A DNA stretch of 64,000 bases, taken from assembly GCA_009801085.1 (NCBI GenBank), contig VNWV01000001.1, forward strand, positions 5,704,001 through 5,768,000, in the 5' to 3' direction. Both the position numbers and the translations under genes were made by a program. Below are positions 45,201 through 56,564 of this stretch, piece after piece; positions within the stretch are counted from its first letter, which is position 1; every line of letters begins with the position of its first letter. The notes beneath the pieces were generated by a model. That model searched no databases. It was not told the DNA's origin and saw only the letters and a list, made by a program, of their open reading frames with translations. This DNA comes from Lasiodiplodia sp. COLG20. Lineage: Eukaryota > Ascomycota > Dothideomycetes > Botryosphaeriales > Botryosphaeriaceae.

Positions 45201-46404
45201 TTTGGCTATTGAGGACTGTAAAAGAACTTAGGGAGCGACAAGCGTTTCTTGATTGGAGAGAAATGTTTAAATAGCGCCGGGCAGTTCTTATATACGTATC
45301 AGATCTCAGTATCAGGGGATTTCAAGGAATGGCACAAGCGGGGCCTCCCACTGGTGGAGAATCCCGTTGTAATGTGATTCAGACAGATAGGCGGCATGAC
45401 CCGACTGCTGGGCAATGCTTAACGGTTCTTGGTCATTTTGCGGGGAAAAAGCGAATCAGTAATGGTCAGGCCGGCAGCCGGGTTGGTCTGATCTCATACA
45501 AAATAATGGATTTTGATCGACAGGCGGCAAGTAAGCGAGATGAAAACGAACACTGGGAATGACTTGAAACAGAAATGTGTTTGACTCTTCTGATCCAATC
45601 AGGATTGCGACTGTACGACACGGTTGAGCCTCGTGTGGTCCGTTCAGTAGTGCGAATGCTGAGTGCATAAGCTTGTATACAAGCTTGTCTCCGAGAAAGA
45701 GGAACGTGCAGCAGCATCCATCGTTTGAACAAAACTGTTGCCCGTTGAAGGTTAAGAGATGCTTTGATCAAATACATGGGTCGGCCGATTGGAGTGTTGT
45801 CGGAACATATGAAGGGAGTTTTGTCGGGCCGGCGATGCTGAAGGGCGGAACAACATTCTGTTGTTGTTGGACGCGGAGGGGGGTACCGATCAACAGTCAA
45901 TTTCATACACTTGACTACTACGCATATTTTCGATCAATGCCAGGGGACAAAGAGAGTGCGTGTTTATATTCTACTCTACCCAACAGACTGATCACTTTAT
46001 GAATTGAAAAATAAGTGTCTGAAAAGGATAGAGTATCAAATGTGAGCATTTGCAGGTCAAGCAACCCAGCGTCGATCACGTAAAGGGCGCTTGAAGGGCT
46101 GGAGCCTTAATTGTATTCCGGCGCTCTCTACGCTTGAGCTAGCATGCCGGCGACTTCCAGCTGGTTAATAATAATATGTCCTGCTAATCAGGAGATATCA
46201 GACAAAGAGCCTACAAGTGCTTTCCACATTCCTCACGTCAAAGGCTACGTCAACACGACAGCACTGCATCATATGCAGTAGATTAAAACGCAAAGCTCTC
46301 ATGCTCCAATCATTTCCAATTCAATTATAGCGCGGAGTAACGTTGCTTCTGAAGTGCACTCGGGTAACCAAATTTGACTGTTGTAGGCAAGGTCTGAACG
46401 ATTC
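45201..46404. other. Intergenic
   Basis: 1.2 kb between two minus-strand secreted genes. Contains an 18-bp palindrome at 45669-45686 (entered separately). No supported gene. Confidence 0.5.
45669..45686. repeat. 18-bp perfect palindrome
   Basis: AAGCTTGTATACAAGCTT reads the same on both strands. About 470 bp upstream of the start of the secreted gene at 45200 (minus strand). It could be a dyad binding site or chance. Confidence 0.7.
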
Positions 46405-47105
46405 TCAAAGCTTTGCAGCGGCCGCAGCCTTGACATTTGATGCAATGAAGTCAGCTGCCTCTCCTGCATCACCACCATAGCTCAAGTGTGGGGCCAGGAC
46501 TATAGCTTGGCCGGCGCAAATCAAGTCCCCATTCGCACAAATGACCTTCTGATTTCCAATCTGAGCAACCGGCTTCGGGTTATCGGGATCACCGAAGATG
46601 ACGGCGGAGGAGACCTTTGCAGCGGTATCGGCATCCAGCTGCTGAGCGGCGTTGTGCACGAGCTGGCCTCCTTGGCTATTCTGACGGTCAGTATCAATTC
46701 CGCAGTAGGTGGACATTGCGCATACCTGTACCCGGCCATGACAACGTCGGAATCGGGGCAATCTGCAACCGCTTGGGTGACCAACTGCGCCATGGCCTTG
46801 CTTCCGCCGGCATCTCCGCCGGCCAGGAATCCTGCAATATCGGCAGGGTAGTCGACACCCTGGAAGTCGACATTGCCGGCGCCGAGTGTGCTCTGTAAAG
46901 CAGACTTCAGCGGTGGTCCTGCGATTAAACCAATAGGAGCTGGCTCGGTAGTTCCGCGGGCGAAGACGACTATCATCTGCTTGCAGTCGGCGCCGTTGCC
47001 GCCAGCCTGCCGGTTGATAACATTATGCTTGACATTTCCATAGAAAGGTGCAGCCGATGCCAGCATCAGCAAACTAAAGAAAAAGAAAGAGCCAGAGAAC
47101 AGCAT
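46405..47105 (-). CDS. Cutinase
   Basis: Secreted serine esterase (CE5-type alpha/beta-hydrolase) cutting cutin polyester. Start at 47105; signal peptide MLFSGSFFFFSLLMLASAA. One intron (GTATGC...GAATAG, about 46687-46737) splits the nucleophile elbow; splicing gives GYSQGGQLVHNAAQQLD. Other marks: MIVVFARGTTEPAPIG at the first strand (oxyanion region), VDFQGVDYPADIAGF, and the C-terminal pair CANGDLICAG with catalytic Asp and APHLSYG with catalytic His. About 215 aa, a normal length. A poly-A run of about 16 on the plus strand lies just upstream in the presumed leader. Confidence 0.95.
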
Positions 47106-48389
47106 GATTGCAAAAAAAAAAAAAAAATAAAGTGCTTCGAAAAGCCCGTGAAAGGACCAGGAGGGAGAGTATGGATTAGATGGAGGGCAGACCTTTGTTG
47201 TTATAAGTGCTGTCCTCGAGAAGGTCTAGAGGCGCAATGATCGTCTACGAAGAGGGCTAAGGGTGTGTATTACCAAATTCAAGCATACTGAAACCCAATA
47301 GAAGCCAAAGCGGACAGCCAAAAGAGGAAAGCAGTGCGAAATATTGCTTTTTGTGGCAGTGCAGGCTTAGGCAAGTTGCTGCGTTGAGTGATAGCAGGAC
47401 TCATAGCCCACGGACAAAAGCCGAGGCTTGAATGCCAGATGCTGTGCTGGAGCAGGAAGTGTCTACAGTTGGGTCGCAGATGGTAGATCATGAAACTGCG
47501 TTGAGCTGTAGATTTGAGCAACCACCAGATCAACCTCGGCCCATTGCTGAGACAATGCCACAAGCAGGTTATGGACTTAAGATCTTACCATATTTTCAAA
47601 ACGCAACATTCCGCAAATACTGTATCTTCAAGACAATAAAAGATTGAGAATTGTCAGCGAGGTTTAAATATACATCGCGGATGCCAATGATAGAGACCGA
47701 ACGATAGAAGTCTCTTTGAATTCTGTAGTGATGGAGAGAGTAATTGTGGGTAGCGCTCAGTTCGCGGCCAACTGGCCGTTTCTGATTTCTATGTCTTTCA
47801 GACTGAACGGTAGCATCCTTACGAAGTGAGCGGCTGGCGTACAATTGACTTCGGTCTTGCACACCATTCAAACTCTCTTCTTCGATGGTTATTGATTTCA
47901 TTTTCCAAGCCGAGGTACACGGCAGACCAGGTAACGTCACTGAACGTCTCGTATTGGCATGTCACACGCGGTTGGTAGGCTCATCCGCATTTGAAATGTC
48001 ATACGTTGCATACAAAGATGGATCCTCGTGCGACACAAGGTGTTTGGTGCTAGCGTGTGGATGCGGACCAGTGCCTGACGATCGTCACACCCCAACTTTG
48101 TCCCATCCCACCGCGACAACCACTTAGCATCCGCACTGCACATTTTCCACCTTCACCGCTGTTACCTTGGCTGTCCGTAGGATGCAACTCCAAGCCATTG
48201 GATCTGCTGATATAGGGTGATGCTCGTAGATGCACTACGGCCGACCATCATGAATAATCCGAAAAGACCGAATACCCCGAAAACCACGACCTTTATATTG
48301 TGCTGTAGCTAATACTATGGAATATTATTCGCCGCAAGGATATGCCCTATCTTTACTAAAGTTTATTCCACCAAGCCACCAAACACAAG
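47106..48389. other. Intergenic, divergent
   Basis: 1.3 kb between the divergent cutinase and MDR genes. It begins with a homopolymer A tract (about 47111-47127). No supported gene. A TATAT-like element near 48290 could serve the MDR gene. Confidence 0.5.
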
Positions 48390-49529
48390 ATGACGTCGAA
48401 CCGAGCTCTCTGGCTAGAGTCCTTCTCATCCCCGCCGTCCGTCATCGACCTCCCAGTCCCAACAGCCACCCCCGGCTCAGCCGTCGTCCGCATCCTCGCC
48501 ACCTTCATCGTCCCCTACACCCGCGCCGTCCACGCGGGCCAGATCGCCGCGCTAGGCATCGCCCCGCCCCTCGTCCCCAACCCCACCTCCATCGCGCGCA
48601 TCCACGCCGTCGGGCCCGACGCGGTGCACCTCCAGCCGGGCGACCTCGTCTACGTCGACGCGACCATCACCGCGCGCGACGACGCCAGCGTGAAGATCAT
48701 GCAGGGCCACCACGCCGGCCAGGAGCCCCGCCGCGCCGCCAAGCTGACCCAGGGCGGCGAGACGTGGCGCGACGGCGCGCTGCAGCAGTTCCAGCGCGTG
48801 CCGCTCGAGAACTGCGCGCCGCTCGACGAGGCGCGGTTGTGTCGGCGGCCGCGCGGGTACACGCCGGCGGAGCTCGCTGCCATCCCGCTGTACCACGTCG
48901 CTGGCGGTGCGGTCCTCGAGGCGGCGCGGCTGCGCGCGGCTGAGACGATCGTCGTGGGTCCGGCTGGCGGCTCGTTTGGCGGCGCGGCGGTGGAGATCGC
49001 GCTGGCGGTGGGCGCGAACGTCGTTGCGCTTGGGAGAAGTGAGCAGAAGCTCGCGGAGATGCGGCGGAGGCTCGACGCCGGAGATCGCTTCAGCTACGTT
49101 GTCATGACGGGGGATGTGGACGCCGATGTGGCTGCGATTCTGGCGAAGACGGAGAGGGGCGCGGGGGCGGACGTGTTCAATGACTGGACGCCGGCTGCGA
49201 TGGAATGCCCGCCGTATTTCGACGCGGCGGTGCGGGCGTTGAAGGCGGGTGGGAGGGTTGTTTTGAGTGGTGGTTCCAGCGGGAGTGCTGCGGTTCCTTA
49301 TACGTTGGCGGTGCATAAGGGGCTCAAGATCATGGGACAGTGGATGTCCAATCGCCACACGCTGGACCGGGTCATTAGCATGGTGACCTCTGGCTTGCTG
49401 AAGATTGGAGTCGAAAGTGGCGCAAAGGTTGCGACCTTCAGTTTGGATGAACATGAAGAGGCCATTGCCCATGCCGAGAAGAACGGCGGCTGGAGAAATT
49501 ATACTTTGGTTACCCCGAACTCTGAGTAG
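48390..49529 (+). CDS. MDR-family alcohol dehydrogenase/quinone reductase-like protein
   Basis: NAD(P)H-dependent medium-chain oxidoreductase, single exon, 379 aa from ATG 48390. A GroES-like N-domain (LPVPTATPGSAVVRILATFIVPYTRAV; VQLQPGDLV-like HLQPGDLVYVD) is followed by a Rossmann domain with ETIVVGPAGGSFGGAAVEIALAVGANVVALGR, then GADVFNDWTP and ALKAGGRVVLSGG. The classic catalytic-zinc ligands (GHE and the four-Cys loop) are absent, so it is probably a zinc-free MDR reductase. The first 800 bp are very GC-rich, giving long open frames on the other strands. Substrate unknown. Confidence 0.86.
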   Translation: MTSNRALWLESFSSPPSVIDLPVPTATPGSAVVRILATFIVPYTRAVHAGQIAALGIAPPLVPNPTSIARIHAVGPDAVHLQPGDLVYVDATITARDDASVKIMQGHHAGQEPRRAAKLTQGGETWRDGALQQFQRVPLENCAPLDEARLCRRPRGYTPAELAAIPLYHVAGGAVLEAARLRAAETIVVGPAGGSFGGAAVEIALAVGANVVALGRSEQKLAEMRRRLDAGDRFSYVVMTGDVDADVAAILAKTERGAGADVFNDWTPAAMECPPYFDAAVRALKAGGRVVLSGGSSGSAAVPYTLAVHKGLKIMGQWMSNRHTLDRVISMVTSGLLKIGVESGAKVATFSLDEHEEAIAHAEKNGGWRNYTLVTPNSE

Positions 49530-49729
49530 ACAGCACTTTGATAGATTTTCCCCCTTGAACATATAGCTTTAGATAATGCTTAGATTGGTCGCGCTTTGGT
49601 TTTAGTACAGTCGTCTGTATTTTCAGTAGCGTAGCATCTCTATATCTATTAATCTACTCACATACTCTTCTCTGGAACTGAAGGCGTTGGACACTCCAGT
49701 GAACGTGAGATGGTCTGGCGTTGAACCGG

Positions 49730-51383
49730 TCAAGTTGACGCACCCTTCGATTCGACGGTGCTTACCACCTCACCAACTGCAACACCCTCAGAGCTACCAG
49801 ACTCGCTCTCGTACTCTACTTTCCCAGCTCCAAACTCCTTCAGGACGAGCCATGCTGGCCAGATCGAGATAGCCCATAGCACAAAGTTGAAGTAGACGCC
49901 TCCCACCTCGGCGAACAAGGTCAGAGAGGTGAGCCCGTAGCTGACGGCCTGCCAGGCCGACTCGACACCTCGAAGCAAAGCTGCATATCTGATGACCTCC
50001 TCTTCGCCTTCTGCGAGATTGGTGACGATGAAGTACCTTGGAATCTGTAAGCTTCACTGAATCATTCCGAGAACGGGATACTTACAAGAACAGGTAGTTC
50101 AGCTGGAAGCCGACGGTAAGGAAGATGTAAACGGCGAACGCTGCGCCAAATCCAGAGTCCACCCAGTCGTAGGTTGGCTTCGTGTGCTTGAATCGCGACA
50201 CAAGAATAGTCGCCCAGGTCCACCAGGCACCTTGGAGTACTATGAGAACCCAAAATGTTGTCCGTGAGCGCGTCTTCAGAGCTACCTTGGACCGATCAAG
50301 CCACGCCTGAAAGATGTCAGCGATTTTGCGCTTCCGTTAAGGGGCCTGGTTGGTTTGCTTACCCCGAGACCATTGCCGCAAATGACAGCGACGATGCCAG
50401 ACAGGAAAGAACCCAGTGCTCTGGACCGAACGGAGAACCAAGCTGGCCAGCGTCAGTCTTGAAACTGTGTAACATGCAACCGGAACTTACTGGCAAGATA
50501 GGTGAAGAACACGGCTTCGGAGAAAACAACCGATCCAATGAAACACACGATGAGGAGGAACTTGGGCTTGAAGAAAGTCTTCGTCGTTGCCTTGATCTCA
50601 TACCAAGGATTCTCGAGGATCGCCAAGCTGACTTTCTCCCCGTCTTCGCGCTCAACCTGGTCCGGCTTGTTCAAGAAAAGGGCGACAAAGGGACCGGCGG
50701 CCTGCAGGGCGATGAAGACGATGAACACCGTGTAGGACACCTTGCCCGCTTTGTTGTTCTCGGCGTTGATCCCGAGGTTGATTGCGCCGCCCAGGATCTG
50801 GCCGGACAGACGGTACGTGAGCCAGTACCCCAGCGCCTTGCCGCGGTTCCATGGCTCCGGGTACGCGATGGCGATGGCGGCCTCAGCCATCCAGAACACA
50901 CCGGCCGAAATACCGCAGAGAGCCGCGCCGAAGAGCATCAGCCACTCGGTGCCATAACGATTGTTGGTGTACAAGCCGGCTGCGTACGGAGCGTAGCCGA
51001 TACTGCTGGGAGTCAGCTTGATACAGCTACAGTATGCATGAGCCTGACGTACGTTCCAAATATGAGCGACCCTTTGATTCCGATAAAATGAACAATGACG
51101 CTGGAAAAATAACAAGAGACAACCATCAGACAGAATGTCAGTGCGTTGGCGGCATTGACAAGCCCCGGCGAGGCCGCACCTCCAGCGCCCAGCGAGTTCA
51201 TGGCAGTCCAGATACCCGGTGCTGAGAGATTGCAGAGGCCGAGGATGGTCATGTTGAAGAAGGTCGAGCGGTGCCATCTCACTATGCGGCAATGCGTCAG
51301 CGCCCGTTGTCAAAGTGTTTGTCAAAATGCTTACCAGGATGGCGCTCTCTTTGAGAGAGGGCGACAGATGCGTCTTTCACCAT
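49730..51383 (-). CDS. UNC93-like MFS membrane protein
   Basis: Polytopic protein of the UNC-93/DUF895 branch of the MFS. Start at 51383 (MVKDASVALSQRERHP), then a GTAAGC intron to VRWHRSTFFNMTILGLCNLSAPGIW. Several further exons: IWTAMNSLGAGG, HFIGIKGSLIFG, GTEWLMLFGAALCGISAGVFWMAEAAIAIAYPEPWNRGKALGYWL, LENPWYEIKATTKTFF, LGSFLSGIVAVICGNGLGAWLDRS, and a C-terminal acidic/Ser tail to the stop at 49730. About 480 aa and about 11-12 membrane segments. Fungal members are often annotated as putative transporters; substrate unknown. Confidence 0.85.
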
Positions 51384-52069
51384 CGTGAAACAATCCTGAG
51401 AGTCCTGGAGTGGCGATGGCAGAAACAGGGGAGCGACTTCCGGGCTGTCAACAGGACATGCGGATCTGCGGCTGCCATTTTATCTTCTACAATATTTTCT
51501 AGCTCAATCACGGTGTCGCAGCCCACTATGGTGTCAGACGAGAAGATCCGTCCCCTAGTGCCACGTGGGGCTCCGCAGAAACGCTCTTCGCACGAGTGGA
51601 AGTGCCTGCAGAGTCATGAAATGTCTCGCAGCAAGCACGGCTTGGCAGTCAAGAGAGCAGATGCTTGTATTTCACTTCCGGAAACAGCTAGTTCGGGAAA
51701 AATCCGATTTCTTTGACCATACATTGCCTTCGGACTACACACCCATGAGGAAGAGCTGCCGGCGCGTTATCTCAAGTGCAACTCAACAAGCCGGGGGCGG
51801 GGTCGCGAAATTCCTTAGCTGCAGCACGTCATCACGCCCGGACTTGCGCAACAGAATCTGCGAACACCGATAAGCCTTGCCTCCTCCAGATAATCCCTAT
51901 TACACATTCCAAAGGTATTATTGGTGTGTGGTGACTTCGAGACTGCTACGTCGGACTGTTCCGGATTTGACCTGCGCAGAGCTGAGGGGAAAAGAGTGAG
52001 CAAACAGCCCGAAAATGTGCTAAAGTTTACCGGTGTTTGGAACATACCCGAGGTATCTTCCTGGGCCTA
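51384..52069. other. Intergenic
   Basis: About 690 bp between two minus-strand genes. Short frames on both strands lack features. Nothing further seen. Confidence 0.5.
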
Positions 52070-54728
52070 TCAAGGGCTTTTCAGGCCAGGCCTCGCCATA
52101 GTGTCCTCTCGCCACTCCCAAAATGCCAGAATGGTGGCACCGGGGCCGACCAGCACGAAACCAAGAAGTAGCCCGACGATGGCCTTCAACAATGATGACT
52201 TTACGATGCCCACGCGCTTCATTTCCCCAATGTTCAGCACCACCCAGACGAATATCGTGAATACGACCAACAGAAGATCGAATTGGAAGAAGATCTTCAT
52301 CCCGGCAGCAAGCGTCGCAACGGGACTTTCCGGGTGCATTGGCACGAAGGTCCCGACAATCGTGGTTCCAGACGACAGACCGAGAAACCCAAGTACAGCA
52401 ACGTGCACTGCAGCCGCAATGAAGAAGAGAACATCGTAGAGCCTTCTCAGGTGCGGAAGGTCAAGTCCTTGGTAGTCCTCCACCGGCACCTCTCCATTCT
52501 TCAAAGATCCAGGAAGACCCTGCAGTTTCGCAAGAAGCGCGCTCAACGGACTGACGAGTATAGGCGTGATTTGCCAGAAAGCAATAGCTTCCTGGAGGTA
52601 GCCCTCTGGGCCGAGCAATAACATAAGGACGGAGGGAAGGAGGAATCCGAGGATCAAGGATGGCAGAATCGCTTTGCTTGCCGATTGTGGGATGCACCTC
52701 TCAGCTGGCATCCAGTAAGCAATGCCCTCGGAACTGTAGAAGAAGACCAGAACATATAGCGGCAAGACAATGCCAAGGCCAAACAATTGGCCTATTGTAG
52801 TCCAAATAGCGGGGCTGGGGATTAGCGAGTCAGCAAACAGCACATTACTCAGCATCAAAGGGCACAACTGACCTCCAGACCAGGGACCAAGTATTCCGTT
52901 TCCGATACCCCTCAACGAGCATCAGTGCGAGGAGCGGGAGGATGACGGAGACCAAGAAGTATCCCGCCAGTAGCCTGCCCTCCATACCGCCTGCACCTGC
53001 CACGATAGGCAGGAAAATCGTGGTGAGTACCCGAAGAAGCCGGTCGATCCCCGGGAACTTGTTCATCCCAAAGACAGATCTCAAGGGCAAGTCCCCCACT
53101 TCTGCAAAGGTTCCTCGCACCACAGTCTCCCGCACCAGCGGAAACGCTCCGTTGGCCTTTCCGATGGCGAACAGAAAGTGGCGACCCACCAAAGCCAGTC
53201 CAAAAAGGAGGACGAGGGTAAGTTTGTTCAGCCAGAAGTTCCTAAATCGAGGCTGCTGCAGAAGCTCATCGTGGTAGGGAAGGGCGCGAGGCTTCTTGGG
53301 CAGCAGCAGTTTCTCAAAGCTCGTGGCTCCTGGATAGGCCTCCGAAAGCAGCCGTAGAGTAGCGCCGGAGCCCATGCTGGGGTAGACGTAGCGGTTGAGG
53401 AACTTGAGCATCGGGGTTTCCATGGCAAATCTGTACTGCGTCTGTTGCGAGACGTCGACGAGGGCGCTGGCGCGTGGTTTGCGCAGCTCCTGGGTGGCTG
53501 CAAATGCGGCTTCGATGGCTGAGGCGGGGATCTCGGAAGACGTTTTGTGGGATTGAAGCAAAGCGGTCAAGTTGTTGGTGAGAGCTGCACACGTCTCCAT
53601 ACCTGACATACCGCCAAGACCGATGATGGGATTGAACTGCGAAAGATCAGTTGGTCACAAATAATACGAAATTTCTGGTCGCGTTGGAAATTACCTTGTG
53701 GACTGCGTCGCCAACAACCATACAACGCTTTGAATGCCATGTTCCAAGCACATACTCATGCACCGGCGTACAGACTGTCATGATCTTCCGCTTGTAGAGA
53801 TCACCAAAGTTGACAGTTTCAGTGATGGCATCGTCTTTGTGCTTCTCCGCAGTCTCAGCAATATATTTGTCGTCGTACGGAGGCAAGTCTTCTCCGTGGT
53901 ATGTCGTCCCGGTGTTGACAAACAAGCACCAGTACGTGCGGTCATTCGGGCCTGATGCGGCAAATGATGATGATCCTTCGTTGGTGATATGATGTAGGAC
54001 ATCTTCAGCAATCCCGGGGACCTTCTCCGAGATGCCGAAAAGACACATATACTGCACCGGCAGATCATCTGGGAATGGTCAGGTATATACTTCACTTATC
54101 AGAAGCCAGCGTACCTTTCTTGGCATTGGGATTCTTTGCGAGGTTCATCTTCCATATCTCCTTCCCCACGGTGCTGTGAATGCCATCCGCGCCAATCACC
54201 ACGTCCGCGGTGAACTTTTCACCATTTTGTGTGGTGACGGTTACGCCATCAGCGCGTTCCTCGACTTCAGTCACTCTCCTGGACGTAAGGACCTTCTCTT
54301 TCTGGGTGATGTGCTTATAAAGCACTTCAATGACCATGCGCCGCTCAAAAAAGATCATCGGGTAACCATGGCTAGAGAACGTTAAAGACCAAACTTGACG
54401 AGAACTTCTTATCAGATAAGACCAACCGTTGAATCAAATGATGATCCAAGTGCTTCACATGGGTCAAAACGCTCCCATTGGAGTTCCGGATGATGAAGTT
54501 GTCAATGTGGCAGTTCACTTTCTCGAGCATGTCCTCGTAGCAGCCAAGTTGATCCAGAATGCGGAAGCCATTGGGCAGGACAGCGATACTCGCTCCCACC
54601 TGTGGGGCTATCTCCGGGTACGCCTCAAGCACTACGAAGTCAATGCCGCTCTTCTCCAGGGCGAGCGCCAACGTGAGCCCCGCAATGCTGCCACCAACGA
54701 TTGCAACACGAAAATCCTGGGGAGCCAT
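52070..54728 (-). CDS. FAD-dependent monooxygenase fused to polytopic membrane domain
   Basis: About 805 aa, five exons, start 54728 ([24 protein letters not shown]). The N-terminal ~450 residues are a group A flavin monooxygenase with the GGSIAG variant seen in PaxM/Pyr5-type epoxidases of fungal meroterpenoid and indole-diterpene pathways, [30 protein letters not shown] and [21 protein letters not shown]. The C-terminal ~350 residues hold about seven or eight hydrophobic segments ([77 protein letters not shown]). Introns: GTTGGT...CTCTAG, GTACGC...CCCAG, GTAATT...CGCAG and GTCAGT...CCCAG, the last within the membrane part ([13 protein letters not shown]). All joins keep phase, so the fusion looks real. 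Reaction unknown. Confidence 0.85.
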
Positions 54729-56564
54729 GGTGCGGGATGGGATTCCGGGGAAAAATGAGAGTGAAGAGCGGAGTCCTGCAGAATGCAGGGACGATTTAAG
54801 TTGCGACCCGTGGAGACGGGCCGGTGGAGCCACCACGAATCTGCAGGTGCGCTGCCACGCGAATGCCTTAACCGACTTCTCGGGGACATTATTCGGCGGT
54901 AATTCTGAGGATAGTAGGCGCACCGACAGGCAAAATACGGTCGTTCTTCTAGAGCCAATCAGACGTGGAGGAGAAAGAGGTTGCCGCGTCCGCTGCAGCA
55001 ATGGTCTGCAAGGACTAAGGCGATTGTAGTTAAGCCTCTGAGCTGTGACACCGCCTCTGTGGAGGTTGGGCGTAGCGCAGCACTTTCAGGCGTACGTGGT
55101 GTGTGCTGATTTCGTGTCAACTGAGTCATGATCCCGACCGTCTTGCCTGAATTTGTGAAGCAAACCACAGATAGCGGCAGCAATATAAGTCTTCCGAGAT
55201 CTGAGACATGGAAACACATCCAGCACCGAGATCCTCACCAGAGGTTGAAATATCAAAGGAAATGTATTTTAAAGATGACAAGCCAAAAGCAGGGGCCACT
55301 TGAAATGGGGAGCACGGGCTCCACCGAGTAGGAAGATCATTTCTTGGAGCGGACGGGTTTCGCCGCCAGCAGGACGTATTGTAGGTAGATATCTATAGAG
55401 TGCGATGTCGATACTGCTGTGATCGCAAGAAAGGTTTTGATTAGCATGAGTTCGATGTAAGCGCTCGCATCCAGAGCACTCATAAACTTCTATTGGCAGT
55501 TCTCCTCGTTGCACGACGAAATTCACACTTTTGGATGCGGGGCCACTAGGAAAGGACACTCCGGCCACAGTGAAAGCGACCATAATAAAAGGACTGTATC
55601 CCACGTCATCTTTGCGGTGTTGTTGCAGGTAGGTAGTGGAAGGTGGTCTATTGAAGCTAACGAAGACGAGTTAGAGAAGAAAACGGTGTTCTTAGTCAGA
55701 GAACTGGTGCATGTGGTTGAACTAGTCGAGCGAGGTAATCGGCAGTGCCTGCAGTGCCTGGGGTAAGTATTGATGGATAGGAATATGAATAGAATATACG
55801 TATGCCAAGAGGCTGCGATCAGAAATAAGCTTTGCATAGAGACCCTTCCCCGCACTTCATCACGGGCCGAAGTCCCTTCGGATGAGGGTGGGTGAGGGGA
55901 GAAGAACATCAAACCCGCAGTGCCGGTGTCTTTGCGTGGCTGCTTGGCCATGGACGATCAGTAGATAATATGCACAAACGGAGAGATGGCACCTGGTCGA
56001 ATGTCGGTTGATTGCACCCCGTTCGATCTGTATATGTGTTGTGGAAGACTAGGTTGCTGCGTAGTAGAAATCGTAAGGGACGGTGGGTGATAGGGGAAAA
56101 TAACTTTGGGACCGGGTGAAATCCGTCGGCTTTGACACGGAACCGATGGAATGCTTATCAGTGTATCCATTCACGGAGAGAATCGCATGGTTCAAGTGCC
56201 CAGATGCCTGGTGACCGGCTCAAAGTGGAGTCGGCCGAAGGTAATGGACATGTTCTATCGATAAACGCTCGGGGGTTGCACACGGAGGCGGAACCGTGTT
56301 GAGGCGGAAGAGGACGGAGTTCCGGCGGGTGCGGCTCGGACCGGGTCAGCACGGGGAATGATAGCGAAAGTCTACGGATTAACCTACGCAATGATAACAG
56401 ATAGCGTGGAGATATAAGCCCTTCTTATTTTGCTGATGCCCTGCTGATTTTGGACCAGTTGAACACACAAAAAGAAACACGGAGCAAGAACAGGCACAGC
56501 ACGGACGGCAACCGCTCATAAAATACTTCACACCGGTTCCGGAAACATTACGTCATCTACGAAT
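54729..56564. other. Long divergent intergenic region
   Basis: 1.8 kb between the starts of two FAD monooxygenase genes (minus and plus), so a shared control region is possible. Short open frames on both strands lack support. No motif named with confidence. Confidence 0.5.

Noticed and set aside
48552..49562. Minus-strand frame of 336 codons over the MDR gene
   Set aside because: Antisense shadow of GC-rich coding DNA; no recognisable motifs.
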